A stretch of 64,000 nt of DNA from Pseudomonas monteilii NBRC 103158 = DSM 14164 (GTDB lineage: Bacteria; Pseudomonadota; Gammaproteobacteria; Pseudomonadales; Pseudomonadaceae): the NCBI RefSeq assembly GCF_000730605.1, contig NZ_BBIS01000009.1, forward strand, positions 248,001 to 312,000. The letters are read 5' to 3'. The notes below the pieces were generated by a model that saw only the letters and a program-made list of their open reading frames with translations, was not told the origin of the DNA and made no database searches. Made by a program: the position numbers and the translations under genes. Positions 9,146 through 17,647 of the stretch are shown in pieces (the stretch's first letter is position 1; every line of letters begins with the position of its first letter).

Positions 9146-10033
9146 ATGGCCGAATCGCTTGCTACAACCCCGATCCGCTACAGCTTCGGCGCGGACGAGC
9201 ACCTGTTTGCCGAAGTGAGCGACAGCATGTCGCTGGAAGCCTTCTTCAAGGGCATGGCCGTCACCCGCGCTGTAGAGCGGCTGGCCCTCGAGGGCGTGCT
9301 GGACGTGTGCCTGGCCAACGCCTCGTTCCAGATCCGCTTCGACCCGGACCGTATCGCCCCCGATGCACTGCTTGAAGCCGTGCGCGGTGCTGAGGCGCAG
9401 GCCGTGGCCGAGCGTTCGTTGCAGACGCGAATCATCGAGATCCCGGTGCTGTACAACGACCCCTGGACCCATGAAACCCTGATGCGCTTTCGTGACCGTC
9501 ATCAAGACCCGACCAGCACCGACCTGGAGTACGCGGCACGTATCAATGGCCTGGCCGATGTCGAGGCATTCATCGCCGCGCACAGCGGCGCGCCGTGGTT
9601 CGTGTCGATGGTCGGCTTCGTTGCCGGCCTGCCCTTCATGTTCCAAATGGTTGAGCGCGAACGGCAGTTGCAGGTGCCCAAGTACCTGCGCCCGCGTACC
9701 GACACACCCAAGCTCACCCTGGGCCATGGCGGCTGTTTCGGCTGTATCTACTCGGTGCGCGGAGCAGGGGGCTACCAGATGTTCGGCGTTACCCCGGCAC
9801 CGATCTACGACCCGCAGCAGACCTTGAACTACCTGAAAGCGCACATGGTGTTCTTCCGTCCGGGTGACATCGTGCAATTCAAACCCATCGACCGCCGTGC
9901 CTATGACCAGGCCGTGGCGGATGTTGAAGAAGGCCGCTTCGACCTGCGCATTCGCCCTGTGGCGTTTTCCCTGGACGCCTTCCTCGCCGACCCGGTCGGC
10001 TACCCCAAATCGCTGCAGGAGGTATTGGCATGA
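9146..10033 (+). CDS. pxpB: 5-oxoprolinase subunit PxpB (KipI-like, carboxyltransferase domain)
   Basis: Subunit B of 5-oxoprolinase, homologous to the N-terminal half of urea carboxylase/allophanate hydrolase subunit 1. The 295 residues include the signature LYNDPWTHETLMRF (about 110-124), PWFVSMVGFVAGLPFMFQM (about 152-170), and GHGGCFGCIYSVRGAGGYQMFGVTP near 195-215. It is somewhat longer than KipI-type proteins. The ATG follows AAAAGGAAC. Its end overlaps the pxpC start by four bases (ATGA), indicating translational coupling. Confidence 0.92.
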   Translation: MAESLATTPIRYSFGADEHLFAEVSDSMSLEAFFKGMAVTRAVERLALEGVLDVCLANASFQIRFDPDRIAPDALLEAVRGAEAQAVAERSLQTRIIEIPVLYNDPWTHETLMRFRDRHQDPTSTDLEYAARINGLADVEAFIAAHSGAPWFVSMVGFVAGLPFMFQMVERERQLQVPKYLRPRTDTPKLTLGHGGCFGCIYSVRGAGGYQMFGVTPAPIYDPQQTLNYLKAHMVFFRPGDIVQFKPIDRRAYDQAVADVEEGRFDLRIRPVAFSLDAFLADPVGYPKSLQEVLA

Positions 10034-11007
10034 TCAAGGTCCTCAAACCGGGCTTGGCGACGTCTGTGCAGGACTTGGGCCGCGAAGGCTACTACCACTT
10101 GGGTATCCCGCCGTCAGGCGCCCTCGACCAGTACGCCCTGAGTGCGGCCAACCACCTGGTGGGCAACCCGGCCGGCGCCGCAGGCCTGGAGTGCGCGCTG
10201 GTGGGGCCGGAACTGGCGTTCCAGCAGGACGCACTGGTGGCCGTGTGCGGTGCGCAAATGCCAGCGTTGCTCGATGGCCGCGAGCAGCGCCCTGACACGG
10301 CGTTTGCCGTACGTGCCGGGCAAGTGTTGCGTTTCGGCTTTCCCACCGCAGGCGCGCGGGCTTACCTGGCGGTGGCCGGTGGCATCGATGTGCCCGAGGT
10401 ACTGGGTAGCCGTTCCACCTACGCGTTGGGAGCGTTGGGCGGCTTCCAGGGGCGCAAACTGATGGCGGGCGACCTGCTGCCGGTCGGCATGCCCAGCGGC
10501 AAGACCCGCGCGGGTGCAAGCCTGCCCATGGCCCTGCGCCAGGCCTTGGGCGGCGAAGTGGTGTTGCGTGTGGTGCCGGGGCTGTACTTTCACCGCCTTA
10601 CCGAAGCAGCAGCGCAGAGCTTCTTCACTGAAGCCTGGACCGTCGGCTCCGAAGCGGACCGTATCGGCTATCGCTACAAAGGCGGCAGTGCCTTGAGCTT
10701 TCAGCCACGGGAACAACCGTTCGGTGCGGGGTCGGATCCGTCGAACATCGTCGACAGCTGCTACCCGATCGGCTCGATCCAGGTGCCGGCAGGGTTGGAA
10801 CCGATCATCCTGCACCGCGATGCCGTGTCGGGTGGCGGCTACGCCATGATCGGTACAGTGATCAGCGCCGACCTGGACCTGATCGGCCAGATGCAGCCCA
10901 ACCAGCAGGCACGGTTCTTGGCGGTGACCTTGGACCAGGCGCTGGAGGCGCGGCGTTCGTACAAGAAGAAGCTGGCTTGCCTGGCCAGGCTCTTCGGAAA
11001 TGTTTAG
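10030..11007 (+). CDS. pxpC: 5-oxoprolinase subunit PxpC (KipA-like, biotin-dependent carboxyltransferase-like)
   Basis: Third subunit of 5-oxoprolinase. The 325-residue protein begins with the family pattern IKVLKPGLATSVQDLGREGYYHLGIPPSGALD, continues with NPAGAAGLEC and AYLAVAGGIDVPEVLGSRSTY, and ends with PIILHRDAVSGGGYAMIGTV. Translation is coupled to pxpB. No terminator is obvious; 75 bases after its stop the sequence changes to type VI secretion remnants, so the right end of the operon may have been reshaped by that rearrangement. Confidence 0.93.
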   Translation: MIKVLKPGLATSVQDLGREGYYHLGIPPSGALDQYALSAANHLVGNPAGAAGLECALVGPELAFQQDALVAVCGAQMPALLDGREQRPDTAFAVRAGQVLRFGFPTAGARAYLAVAGGIDVPEVLGSRSTYALGALGGFQGRKLMAGDLLPVGMPSGKTRAGASLPMALRQALGGEVVLRVVPGLYFHRLTEAAAQSFFTEAWTVGSEADRIGYRYKGGSALSFQPREQPFGAGSDPSNIVDSCYPIGSIQVPAGLEPIILHRDAVSGGGYAMIGTVISADLDLIGQMQPNQQARFLAVTLDQALEARRSYKKKLACLARLFGNV

Positions 11008-11081
11008 AAACTAGACGAAGAGAGGATCCTACAACCGTTTAGGAAGCCCCAGACTCCTTGAAGAATTGATTCCCCGATAGT

Positions 11082-11399
11082 GTGCCTGTCTTCAGCCTGC
11101 TGGAAGACAAGGACCACTTCATGCCCGGCCCACTCGATATTCCTCCGGTACAACCTGAGGGCGCTGCCGATGCCCGTGATGTAACCGAAAACACCCTGCA
11201 CGGGATGCTCGATGGCCCGCATACGCGGCGGCTTCAAGAACCTGATGCTCGATGCGGCAACCCCGCTGTTCGGCCTGGTCATTCGCCTGCGTACGCTGGA
11301 TGACCTGCCCAACATCGCCTACGTGCACAAGGCCGTGCAAAACCAGGTCAGTAACATCCGCGAAGAAATCCGGCAGCACGGCTACCCCATTGCCCAACA
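11082..11399 (+). pseudogene. tssL (dotU/icmH) 5' remnant, frameshifted and truncated
   Basis: Residual N-terminal part of the type VI secretion inner-membrane protein TssL/DotU. From about 11212 the frame reads GGFKNLMLDAATPLFGLVIRLRT followed by QNQVSNIREEIRQHGY, which matches the DotU pattern (NPL-AA-PLL-L--RLR... EIR-FE) just before its membrane-anchored cytosolic domain. The upstream part (11082-11211, beginning near LLEDKDHFMPGPLD) is in another frame, so there is a frameshift near 11212. The homology stops at about 11393-11399, where the sequence changes without a gap into vgrG. The rest of tssL is absent. Family assignment is from pattern recognition. Confidence 0.7.
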
Positions 11400-13412
11400 G
11401 TGTCGTTCGAGCTGGACGAGGCCATCAGCACGCCGTTCCAGTTGCAGCTGGAACTGATCAGTTTCGAAGACGATGTCGACTTCGGCCAGCTGCTCGACAA
11501 GCCGGTGCTGTTCACGATCTGGCGTGGTGAGCGCCCGTTGCGCTATGTGCACGGGCTGGTCAGCACCTTCAGCCAGGGCGAAACGGGGTTCCACCGCACC
11601 CGTTACCGCGCTCTGGTCGAGCCCGTGCTGGCCCGCGCGGGGCTGCGTTCGAACTGGCGCATCTTCCAGCAGAAAACCGTGCCACAGATTCTGCAGATCA
11701 TGCTCGAGCGCCAGGGCATCACCGGCTACACGCTGCAGAGCATCGACAAACACGAGGTGCGCGAGTTTTGCGTGCAGGCCGGTGAAACCGACCTCGACTT
11801 CATCGCCCGCCTGGCCGCCGAAGAGGGCTTCGTCTACCGCTTCGAACACACGCCAAAAGGCCACACGCTGATCATCACCGACCGGCTGCTGGCGCTGGGG
11901 CAGATCAGCCGAGGCGCCATTCAGGCCGACGATGATGACGAAGGTTTCTTCGAGCCGGACGACATCGACCCCGACCAGGTGCTGTACCACGCCACCAGCG
12001 GCGGCAATCAGGCCAGGCCTTGCCTGCGCCGCCTGCGCTACAGCGAACAGGTGCGAACCGCCCGCCAGGTGCAGCGCGACTACACCTTCATCCACCCGGC
12101 GTACCGCCTGGAGCAGCGTGCCCAGGGCAACGACCTGACACACCAGTCCACCGGCTACGAACGCTTCGACTACCCCGGTCGCTACAAGCGTGAGGCGGTC
12201 GACGTGCGCTTCACTGCCACCCGCATCACCGCCCTGCGCCATGACGCCCGCCTGGCCGAAGTGGAAGGCGACGATGTACGCCTGCAACCGGGCCTGAGTT
12301 TCACCCTGATCGAGCACCCGCGCGAAGACCTGAACCTGCATTGGCGGGTCAACCGCGTGCACCACGAAGGCGTCCAGTTCACCAGCTTGCAAGAGGAAGC
12401 CGCAGCTGCCCAGCAAGGCACACGGTACAAGCAGGAAGCCGTGCTGGTCCCCGGCAGAACCGAATGGCGGCCGGCCCCGTTGCCCAGGCCGCGCATCGAC
12501 GGCCCGCACATGGCCACGGTGGTCGGGCCGAAGGGCGAAGAAATCTATTGCGACCAATGGGGCCGGGTGAAGGTGAGCTTCCCGTGGGACCGTGAAAGCC
12601 AGAACAACGAGTTCAGCTCTTGCTGGGTACGCGTGTCGCAGGGCTGGGCCGGTGGCAGTTGGGGCTCGATGGCCATTCCGCGCATTGGCCAGGATGTGAT
12701 CATCCAGTACGTCAACGGCGACCCGGACCAGCCGATGATCACCGGGCGCACCTACTGCGGTGATCAGTTACCGCCCTACGACCTGCCCGAACACAAGACA
12801 CGCATGACCATCAAGAGCCAGACCCATAAAGGTGATGGTTACAACGAACTGCGTTTCGAGGACGAACTGGGCAAAGAGGAAGTGTTCATCCATGCCCAGC
12901 GGGACAAGAACAATGTGGTCGGCAATGATGAGACCACGCGTGTGGGGCGCAATCGTGTCGAGCAGGTCGGTAATGATGAGCAACTGAGCATTGGCAACAA
13001 CTTCCGTCAGGAAACGGCATACAACCATACCCAGGTCATAGGGCAAAACAGCCTGTTGGACATCAAGCGTGACCTGGTCGAAAACGTGGCCAACAACCGC
13101 ACTGAGTCAACGGGTGGCAATCACCGCGTTGTCAATGGAAGCAACTGCGAGCTTGTGGTCAAAGGGGCTCAGTCGATCAGCGTCGGGCAGGGCGTGCAAC
13201 AACGCACGACAGTATTCCAGTTGCTGGCCAGTGAGCGCGTCGAATTGAGAAGCCCAGGCGGCAGCATCGTGCTGGATGCGCAGGGCATTACCATCAATGG
13301 CCTGACACTCGACTTGAAAGGGCAGACCAAGGCCGTTGCGAAAGGGGATGGCGATAGCCCGTCTTTTGAGCTTACGCCTGACGCCAGTAGCAAGTGCGAG
13401 GTCAAGGCATGA
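11400..13412 (+). CDS. vgrG: Type VI secretion spike protein VgrG, N-terminus clipped
   Basis: Trimeric spike protein that caps the Hcp tube. The first 350 residues match the gp27-like base (TPFQLQLELISFEDDVDFGQLLDKP, RIFQQKTVPQILQIMLERQG, FCVQAGETDLDFIARLAAEEGF). The gp5 OB-fold follows (IYCDQWGRVKVSFPWDRES, WVRVSQGWAGGSWGSMAIPRIGQDVI), then the repetitive beta-helix tail. The protein begins at a GTG at 11400 in the middle of the usual first strand: about 20 residues normally present before SFELDEAIS are missing and are replaced by tssL sequence in a different frame. A ribosome binding site is not evident, so expression is doubtful. There is no C-terminal toxin domain. Confidence 0.88.
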   Translation: MSFELDEAISTPFQLQLELISFEDDVDFGQLLDKPVLFTIWRGERPLRYVHGLVSTFSQGETGFHRTRYRALVEPVLARAGLRSNWRIFQQKTVPQILQIMLERQGITGYTLQSIDKHEVREFCVQAGETDLDFIARLAAEEGFVYRFEHTPKGHTLIITDRLLALGQISRGAIQADDDDEGFFEPDDIDPDQVLYHATSGGNQARPCLRRLRYSEQVRTARQVQRDYTFIHPAYRLEQRAQGNDLTHQSTGYERFDYPGRYKREAVDVRFTATRITALRHDARLAEVEGDDVRLQPGLSFTLIEHPREDLNLHWRVNRVHHEGVQFTSLQEEAAAAQQGTRYKQEAVLVPGRTEWRPAPLPRPRIDGPHMATVVGPKGEEIYCDQWGRVKVSFPWDRESQNNEFSSCWVRVSQGWAGGSWGSMAIPRIGQDVIIQYVNGDPDQPMITGRTYCGDQLPPYDLPEHKTRMTIKSQTHKGDGYNELRFEDELGKEEVFIHAQRDKNNVVGNDETTRVGRNRVEQVGNDEQLSIGNNFRQETAYNHTQVIGQNSLLDIKRDLVENVANNRTESTGGNHRVVNGSNCELVVKGAQSISVGQGVQQRTTVFQLLASERVELRSPGGSIVLDAQGITINGLTLDLKGQTKAVAKGDGDSPSFELTPDASSKCEVKA

Positions 13413-13924
13413 ATGTCGAGAGCCTGATCAGCCGCATCGAAGGGCATCATGCGGCGCACCTGCATTGCCATGTATTGGTCGACCCGCTCGCGATAGCTGG
13501 CCAGAGTGACCATGCCTTGCTTGCACACCTGCGCGAAGCGTTGGGCGAGGCGGCATTGATGCGCGTGCACAGGGCCGATCTGGCCCATGTGCCCCACCTG
13601 CATCCCGTGTTGGCTTGCCTGGCTTCACCCGGAACGTTGCCCTGCCGTGAGTTGCTGGCGCTGACTGCGCGTGCAGCGTATAGAGGGCTGCACCACCCTC
13701 GGCGCTACCTGAGTGGCTGGCTGTTCAGTGAAGCAGCTTCGGCCACGGTAGCCGCCCATCTCACGGCCATGTGCCGAATACCCGATGCCAAACGGGCGTT
13801 CAGCTTCTATCCGGTGTACTAGCCGGTTCGCCTGGAGCTGCTCGCGGCGACGTTCAAGCAGGTCGAGCATGGCCCATGGTGGCCGATCAACGACTGGTTG
13901 TTCCTGAGTAGCGGTGGCAGGTAA
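13409..13924 (+). pseudogene. VgrG-linked adaptor-like gene interrupted by an in-frame amber codon
   Basis: Starts at the ATG at 13409, overlapping the vgrG stop by ATGA. The first 137 residues (MNVESLISRIEGHH... FSFYPVY) resemble the DUF4123-like adaptor proteins that sit downstream of vgrG and load effectors, notably DPLAIAGQSDHALLAHLREALGEA and HHPRRYLSGWL. A TAG at 13820-13822 ends the frame, but the same frame stays open for 33 more codons (PVRLELLAATFKQVEHG... WWPINDWLFLSSGG) to the TAA at 13922. Continuous, sensible protein on both sides indicates a recent nonsense change. The DUF4123 link is tentative. Confidence 0.6.
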
Positions 13925-13942
13925 ATAGGAGGGTTGGTCAGC

Positions 13943-14380
13943 TTGGAGTTGGAGCATAAACTCAAGTTTAAAGTCGTATTGCCTGGCTATAGTGATGAAC
14001 GCTCGGCTCTTCGTGTGACCCTCATAGTGCATCGGAGTGGTGATGGTGAATTGCCCGATTTCATTGGCGGGGAGACTGTGTTTGTAGATGAATATCAAGC
14101 CCTCCCGATCGAGGCTCTCACTAAAGCGGTAAAATTCCCTGGTTTTTCTCAGCCAAAATTGCCCGACTATAGACGTAAAGTTTCAGTGGATAGAAAACGT
14201 AAGTCGCCAAGCTTAGAGGGGGCGACAATATCCTGGCTGGAAATAACTGGATCTGTAGAGTTGTTGGCGACTATCGGACCACACACAATTTGTGCTGCGA
14301 CGCTGCTAGTAATGTACTGGCCCGATAGATCGCTGGTGAATGCTTATGCTGAAGCTTGTGTCAGGGAAGTTAACGAATGA
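13943..14380 (+). CDS. Unknown 145-residue protein in T6SS island
   Basis: I do not recognise a domain. The start is probably the TTG at 13943, nine bases after AGGAGGG; a TTG at 13934 is too close to that site. The protein is soluble, rich in beta-type sequence and basic in the middle (YRRKVSVDRKRK about 90-100), with one mildly hydrophobic stretch near 120-130 (TICAATLLVMYW). Base composition is clearly AT-richer than the surroundings, a sign of separate origin. It overlaps the next gene by ATGA. Its place between adaptor and PAAR genes suggests a cargo or immunity role, but the sequence does not show which. Confidence 0.7.
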   Translation: MELEHKLKFKVVLPGYSDERSALRVTLIVHRSGDGELPDFIGGETVFVDEYQALPIEALTKAVKFPGFSQPKLPDYRRKVSVDRKRKSPSLEGATISWLEITGSVELLATIGPHTICAATLLVMYWPDRSLVNAYAEACVREVNE

Positions 14381-15192
14381 AAGTCAGATCTGGACCTCTT
14401 TGGAGGCGAGCTTTATTTTGGAGTTATGACCTGCCAGGTGTCAGTTCTCAGGAAGTGTCACGTTTCAGTGTGGAGGATATAAAGCCAGCGCCAAATTATT
14501 TTAATGACGTGTATCTAGAGTTGCCTCGGTCTACGGTCAGTTTGCGTGGTGTGGCAGCGCTGGTAGGAGGGGCGACTTTGGTCCTGTCTTTTGGTGCGGC
14601 TATATATCTGTATTCGCTCTTACTGAATTTTAGCTGGTCGCGTGATTGGTTTATGGGTCTTGTTCTGTTGCTCCTGCCACCATTCGCTATGTGGGCTGTT
14701 GCGTGCCATGTAAAAATTGACCTAATGCTCCCAAGAGATGAGCCAATCCGTTTCAATCGCCAGCGACGAAAGATATATTTCTATCAATACAGATTCCATT
14801 ACGTCTACCTGTTCAGCCGAAAACACTGGGGCGTCAAACCGGTCGCCTACAACTGGGACGACGTAACCGCGGAGGTCTACCGCGTCTACGCCCCCGGCCA
14901 CGGCGGCCTGATTGAAAACGTCATGCTGTCAGTCCGTAGTCCCGAAACCGGCGAAGTCATTGATCGTGTCTTCTTCACGCATACCCTGCACCAAGGTGAA
15001 GCCTACTGGGCCATCGCCCGTCTGTTCATGCAACAAGGCCCCGAAGCCTTGCCAAAATTCGTGCACCCACCCCGCGACTGGAACGACGACGACGGCCTCA
15101 GCCACATGCATTGCTTGGCCCCAAAGGTTGTGTGGCCAGCAGACATTGACCGTGAATCCCGTACAGCACCGTCTGAAGGAGAAAACCAATGA
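14377..15192 (+). CDS. DUF6708-like membrane protein in T6SS island
   Basis: A 271-residue protein with two hydrophobic segments (about 61-87 and 94-114), followed by a cytosolic-looking domain starting PRDEPIRFNRQRRKIYFYQYRF (about 124) and ending PKFVHPPRDWNDDDG. This matches my recollection of DUF6708 proteins found beside vgrG and PAAR genes; no activity is known to me. The 5' two thirds is AT-rich, while after about 14815 composition returns to the genomic GC level, so the gene looks mosaic. It is coupled by ATGA overlaps to the genes before and after it. It may be a membrane-active cargo or a partner of the PAAR protein. Confidence 0.7.
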   Translation: MKVRSGPLWRRALFWSYDLPGVSSQEVSRFSVEDIKPAPNYFNDVYLELPRSTVSLRGVAALVGGATLVLSFGAAIYLYSLLLNFSWSRDWFMGLVLLLLPPFAMWAVACHVKIDLMLPRDEPIRFNRQRRKIYFYQYRFHYVYLFSRKHWGVKPVAYNWDDVTAEVYRVYAPGHGGLIENVMLSVRSPETGEVIDRVFFTHTLHQGEAYWAIARLFMQQGPEALPKFVHPPRDWNDDDGLSHMHCLAPKVVWPADIDRESRTAPSEGENQ

Positions 15193-15443
15193 ACCCGGTT
15201 GTACTTGTAGGCCACCGACATGAATGCCCGCTGCATGGTGTCAATCAGGTAGAGAGCGGCAGTGCGAGCTATACCTTCAACGGCAGGGCAGTTGCGAGGG
15301 TAGGTGACCGCACCACGTGTGGTGCGGTTATTGAGAGTGGGGCAGAGCATTTCCTGATCGAAGGCGCGGCGGTGGCGCGCAAAGGCGACCGTACGGATCA
15401 TGGGGGTGTGCTGGATGAGGGCGATGTCGGGTGGTTGCTGTAG
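15189..15443 (+). CDS. PAAR-domain spike-tip protein
   Basis: An 84-residue protein made only of a PAAR domain (VVLVGHRHECPLHGVNQVESGS, AVARVGDRTTCGAVIESGAE, GAAVARKGDRTDHGG). Such proteins form the zinc-bound conical tip on VgrG and link effectors to the type VI apparatus; His11, Cys13 and Cys44 are in the usual metal-ligand region. Translation is coupled to the preceding DUF6708-like gene. The 3' end overlaps the convergent DNA-repair gene by 46 bases. Confidence 0.9.
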   Translation: MNPVVLVGHRHECPLHGVNQVESGSASYTFNGRAVARVGDRTTCGAVIESGAEHFLIEGAAVARKGDRTDHGGVLDEGDVGWLL

Positions 15444-16279
15444 GACTGTGTGGGTTTACTGATCTGTTTGCCGGCCCGGGAGGCCACTTCAAGGGCTTGG
15501 CCGTCCCGTTGCTTGCCTTGGCGAGCAAGGCCTTCAAGCTGCGGTATCAGCATGCCTTCCGGCAAATGCCGCCAGAAACGCCCGGGCATGTGCAGGCGCA
15601 AGGCATCCGGGTTGAGGCGGGCAGGGTTGAAGGTATGGCGGTAATAGGTGCGCCACAGTTCGGCGCCAGGGTCGTCGGCATTGCGTGCCCATTGCTGCCA
15701 ATACTCAGGGCAATGGCGTTGGTAATCGAAATGCTGGCCGTCGAAGCGAATGCCATCCTGTGGGGTGGCGATCAACCAGCGTAAACGCCCCAGACGGTCG
15801 GCAAAATGGGGGCTGGCACTTTCCAGAACGTCATGCGCCGGTTCGTGATAGGCCACCAGATCTAGTTGCAGGCGATCGGCCAGCGCCTCTGGCAGCGGTA
15901 CGAAGCGCACAAAGGCATGCAGGTGATGCGCCTCCCGGGTGACTTGCTTGATGCGCCGTTGCAACTCACTGCCCAATCGGTCACCTGCCAGCATCGCCGT
16001 GCGGTCGCCATGGGCAACACGCCAGAGCACTTCATACAGCAGGTTCCAGCGCTGTTCGCCACGATAACGGGCAGCCTGTTCCAATTGGCTCAGCAGCACC
16101 GCCGGGACTTTGGCACGAAAGGGGCCTGGGCCTTCCGGGGGCGCTGTCGGTACTGCCAGCAGGTCGGCCATCGGGCCTTGCGACCAGGTGACCTCGGCGG
16201 GGTCGATGCCATGCCCCAGCAACACCCGGGCCTGATCCCGCCAAGTGGCGAACTGGTCATCACAATCGAGCGCGATCAT
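15398..16279 (-). CDS. TIGR03915-family putative DNA repair/modification protein (DUF4130)
   Basis: Partner protein of the radical-SAM gene just upstream; the pair is conserved in bacteria and thought to act in DNA repair, with the exact reaction unknown to me. Recognisable blocks are RYRGEQRWNLLYEVLWRV, the REAHHLHAFVRF stretch, LVAYHEPAHDVLE..PHFADRL, and the C-terminal WRTYYRHTFNPARLNP. The start is set at the ATG at 16279, which overlaps the stop of the upstream gene by ATGA (293 residues). The C-terminal tail after about 265 is Ser/Thr/Pro-rich and overlaps the PAAR gene, so it may have been altered by the neighbouring rearrangement. Confidence 0.8.
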   Translation of the reverse strand: MIALDCDDQFATWRDQARVLLGHGIDPAEVTWSQGPMADLLAVPTAPPEGPGPFRAKVPAVLLSQLEQAARYRGEQRWNLLYEVLWRVAHGDRTAMLAGDRLGSELQRRIKQVTREAHHLHAFVRFVPLPEALADRLQLDLVAYHEPAHDVLESASPHFADRLGRLRWLIATPQDGIRFDGQHFDYQRHCPEYWQQWARNADDPGAELWRTYYRHTFNPARLNPDALRLHMPGRFWRHLPEGMLIPQLEGLARQGKQRDGQALEVASRAGKQISKPTQSYSNHPTSPSSSTPP

Positions 16280-17496
16280 CCCCACAACCCCATCTGCACG
16301 GGCGCCTGCGGCTCACGCAAACGCGCCCTTAGCAGGCCGCTGCGCAGCTCGGCCTGAGCCGGGCGATAATCGCTGGTGACGATGAACGGCCGTGCCTTGT
16401 CCAGTACGCAGCGCAGCTGAATGAGGTCGTCATAGCGAATGCGTCGCTCTCGGCGCAGTGCGACCAGGCGCTGTACGCTACGCAGGCCAATGCCGGGAAT
16501 ACGCGCCAGCAGCGCGGGCTCGGCGCGGTTCACGTCCAGCGGGAATACCTCCCGGTTGGCCAGCGCCCAGGCCAGCTTTGGGTCGATGTCCAGCGCCAGG
16601 TTGCCGCTCTGGCCCAGCAGTTCACCCGCCTTGTAGCCGTAGCCACGCAGCAGGAAGTCGGCCTGGTACAGGCGGTGCTCGCGCAGTAGCGGCGGGGCAG
16701 CCAAGGGTACGCTGCCCGGGCTGTCTGGGATCGGGCTGAACGCAGAGTAATACACGCGTTTGAGGCCGTAGCCTTGATACAGCGACTCGGCATTGCGCAG
16801 CAGGGTGCTGTCGTCGGTGCTGTCGGCACCGACGATCACTTGAGTGCTTTGGCCGGCAGGGGTGAAGCGCGGGGCCTTGGGTTCGTTGGCCACGGCTTGT
16901 TGGCCCAGGTGAATCACGCCCATTGCCTGGCGGATGGTGTGCGCCTGTTTTTCCGGCGCCAGGCGCTTGAGGCTGGCGTCGGTGGGCAGCTCGATGTTGA
17001 CGCTGAGTCGGTCGGCCAGGCGGCCGGCTTCTTCGATCAACAGGGGGTCGGCATCCGGGATGGTCTTGAGGTGAATGTAACCGCGGAAGTTGTGTACTTC
17101 GCGCAGTAACCGGGCTACGCGGATCAATTGCTCCATGGTGTAGTCCGCTGAGCGGATGATGCCGGAGCTAAGGAACAGGCCGCTGATGCAGTTTCGCCGG
17201 TAGAAGTCCAGCGTCAGGCGGACCACCTCTTCGGGGGTAAAGCGCGCCCGAGGTACGTTGCTGGAGCGGCGGTTGACGCAGTACTGGCAGTCGTACAGGC
17301 AGAAGTTGGTCAATAGCACCTTGAGCAGCGACACGCAGCGGCCGTCGGGGGTGTAGCTGTGGCAGATGCCCATGCCGTTGGTGGCGCCCAGGCCGTCACC
17401 GCCGCGTGAATTACGCTTGGGCGCGCCGCTGCTGGCGCAGGAGGCGTCGTACTTGGCGGCGTCGGCGAGGATACCGAGTTTGGCGATGAGCTGCAT
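16276..17496 (-). CDS. TIGR03916-family radical SAM protein, putative DNA repair
   Basis: Radical SAM enzyme with the CX3CX2C iron-sulfur motif in NFCLYDCQYC (C66, C70, C73). It also has helix-hairpin-helix sequence near the C-terminus (ARIPGIGLRSVQRLVALRR), which suggests DNA contact, and an N-terminal Cys-containing segment KYDASCASSG. At 406 residues it has the usual family length. I prefer the ATG at 17496 (MQLIAKLGIL), the family's normal N-terminus. It is first gene of a two-gene unit with the DUF4130 protein. A LexA-type palindrome lies 17-33 bases upstream of the start, so the pair is probably part of the SOS response. Confidence 0.87.
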   Translation of the reverse strand: MQLIAKLGILADAAKYDASCASSGAPKRNSRGGDGLGATNGMGICHSYTPDGRCVSLLKVLLTNFCLYDCQYCVNRRSSNVPRARFTPEEVVRLTLDFYRRNCISGLFLSSGIIRSADYTMEQLIRVARLLREVHNFRGYIHLKTIPDADPLLIEEAGRLADRLSVNIELPTDASLKRLAPEKQAHTIRQAMGVIHLGQQAVANEPKAPRFTPAGQSTQVIVGADSTDDSTLLRNAESLYQGYGLKRVYYSAFSPIPDSPGSVPLAAPPLLREHRLYQADFLLRGYGYKAGELLGQSGNLALDIDPKLAWALANREVFPLDVNRAEPALLARIPGIGLRSVQRLVALRRERRIRYDDLIQLRCVLDKARPFIVTSDYRPAQAELRSGLLRARLREPQAPVQMGLWG

Positions 17497-17513
17497 GTGA
17501 CTGACTCGCAATA

Positions 17514-17529
17514 CTGAATATTCATACAG
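17514..17529. promoter_or_regulatory. LexA-type SOS box upstream of the DNA-repair pair
   Basis: The sequence CTGAATATTCATACAG fits the CTG-N10-CAG frame of LexA1-type operators, with an AT-rich centre. It sits immediately upstream of the radical-SAM gene start on the minus strand, where a repressor would block transcription. Confidence 0.65.
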
Positions 17530-17647
17530 TATTTTGAGAATTCATGAATTGCAAGGGGCACGTCGCTTCGCCTTGAACATACCCGAGTAAATCCATCAGC
17601 TAAGCTTGTGCCGGACTAACGGACAGCAACGAGGCACGGGAGAGGTT

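Noticed and set aside
11004-11315. Minus-strand frame of 103 codons across the pxpC end and tssL remnant
   Set aside because: The plus-strand reading gives DotU-like protein; the minus frame has no ribosome binding site and matches nothing.
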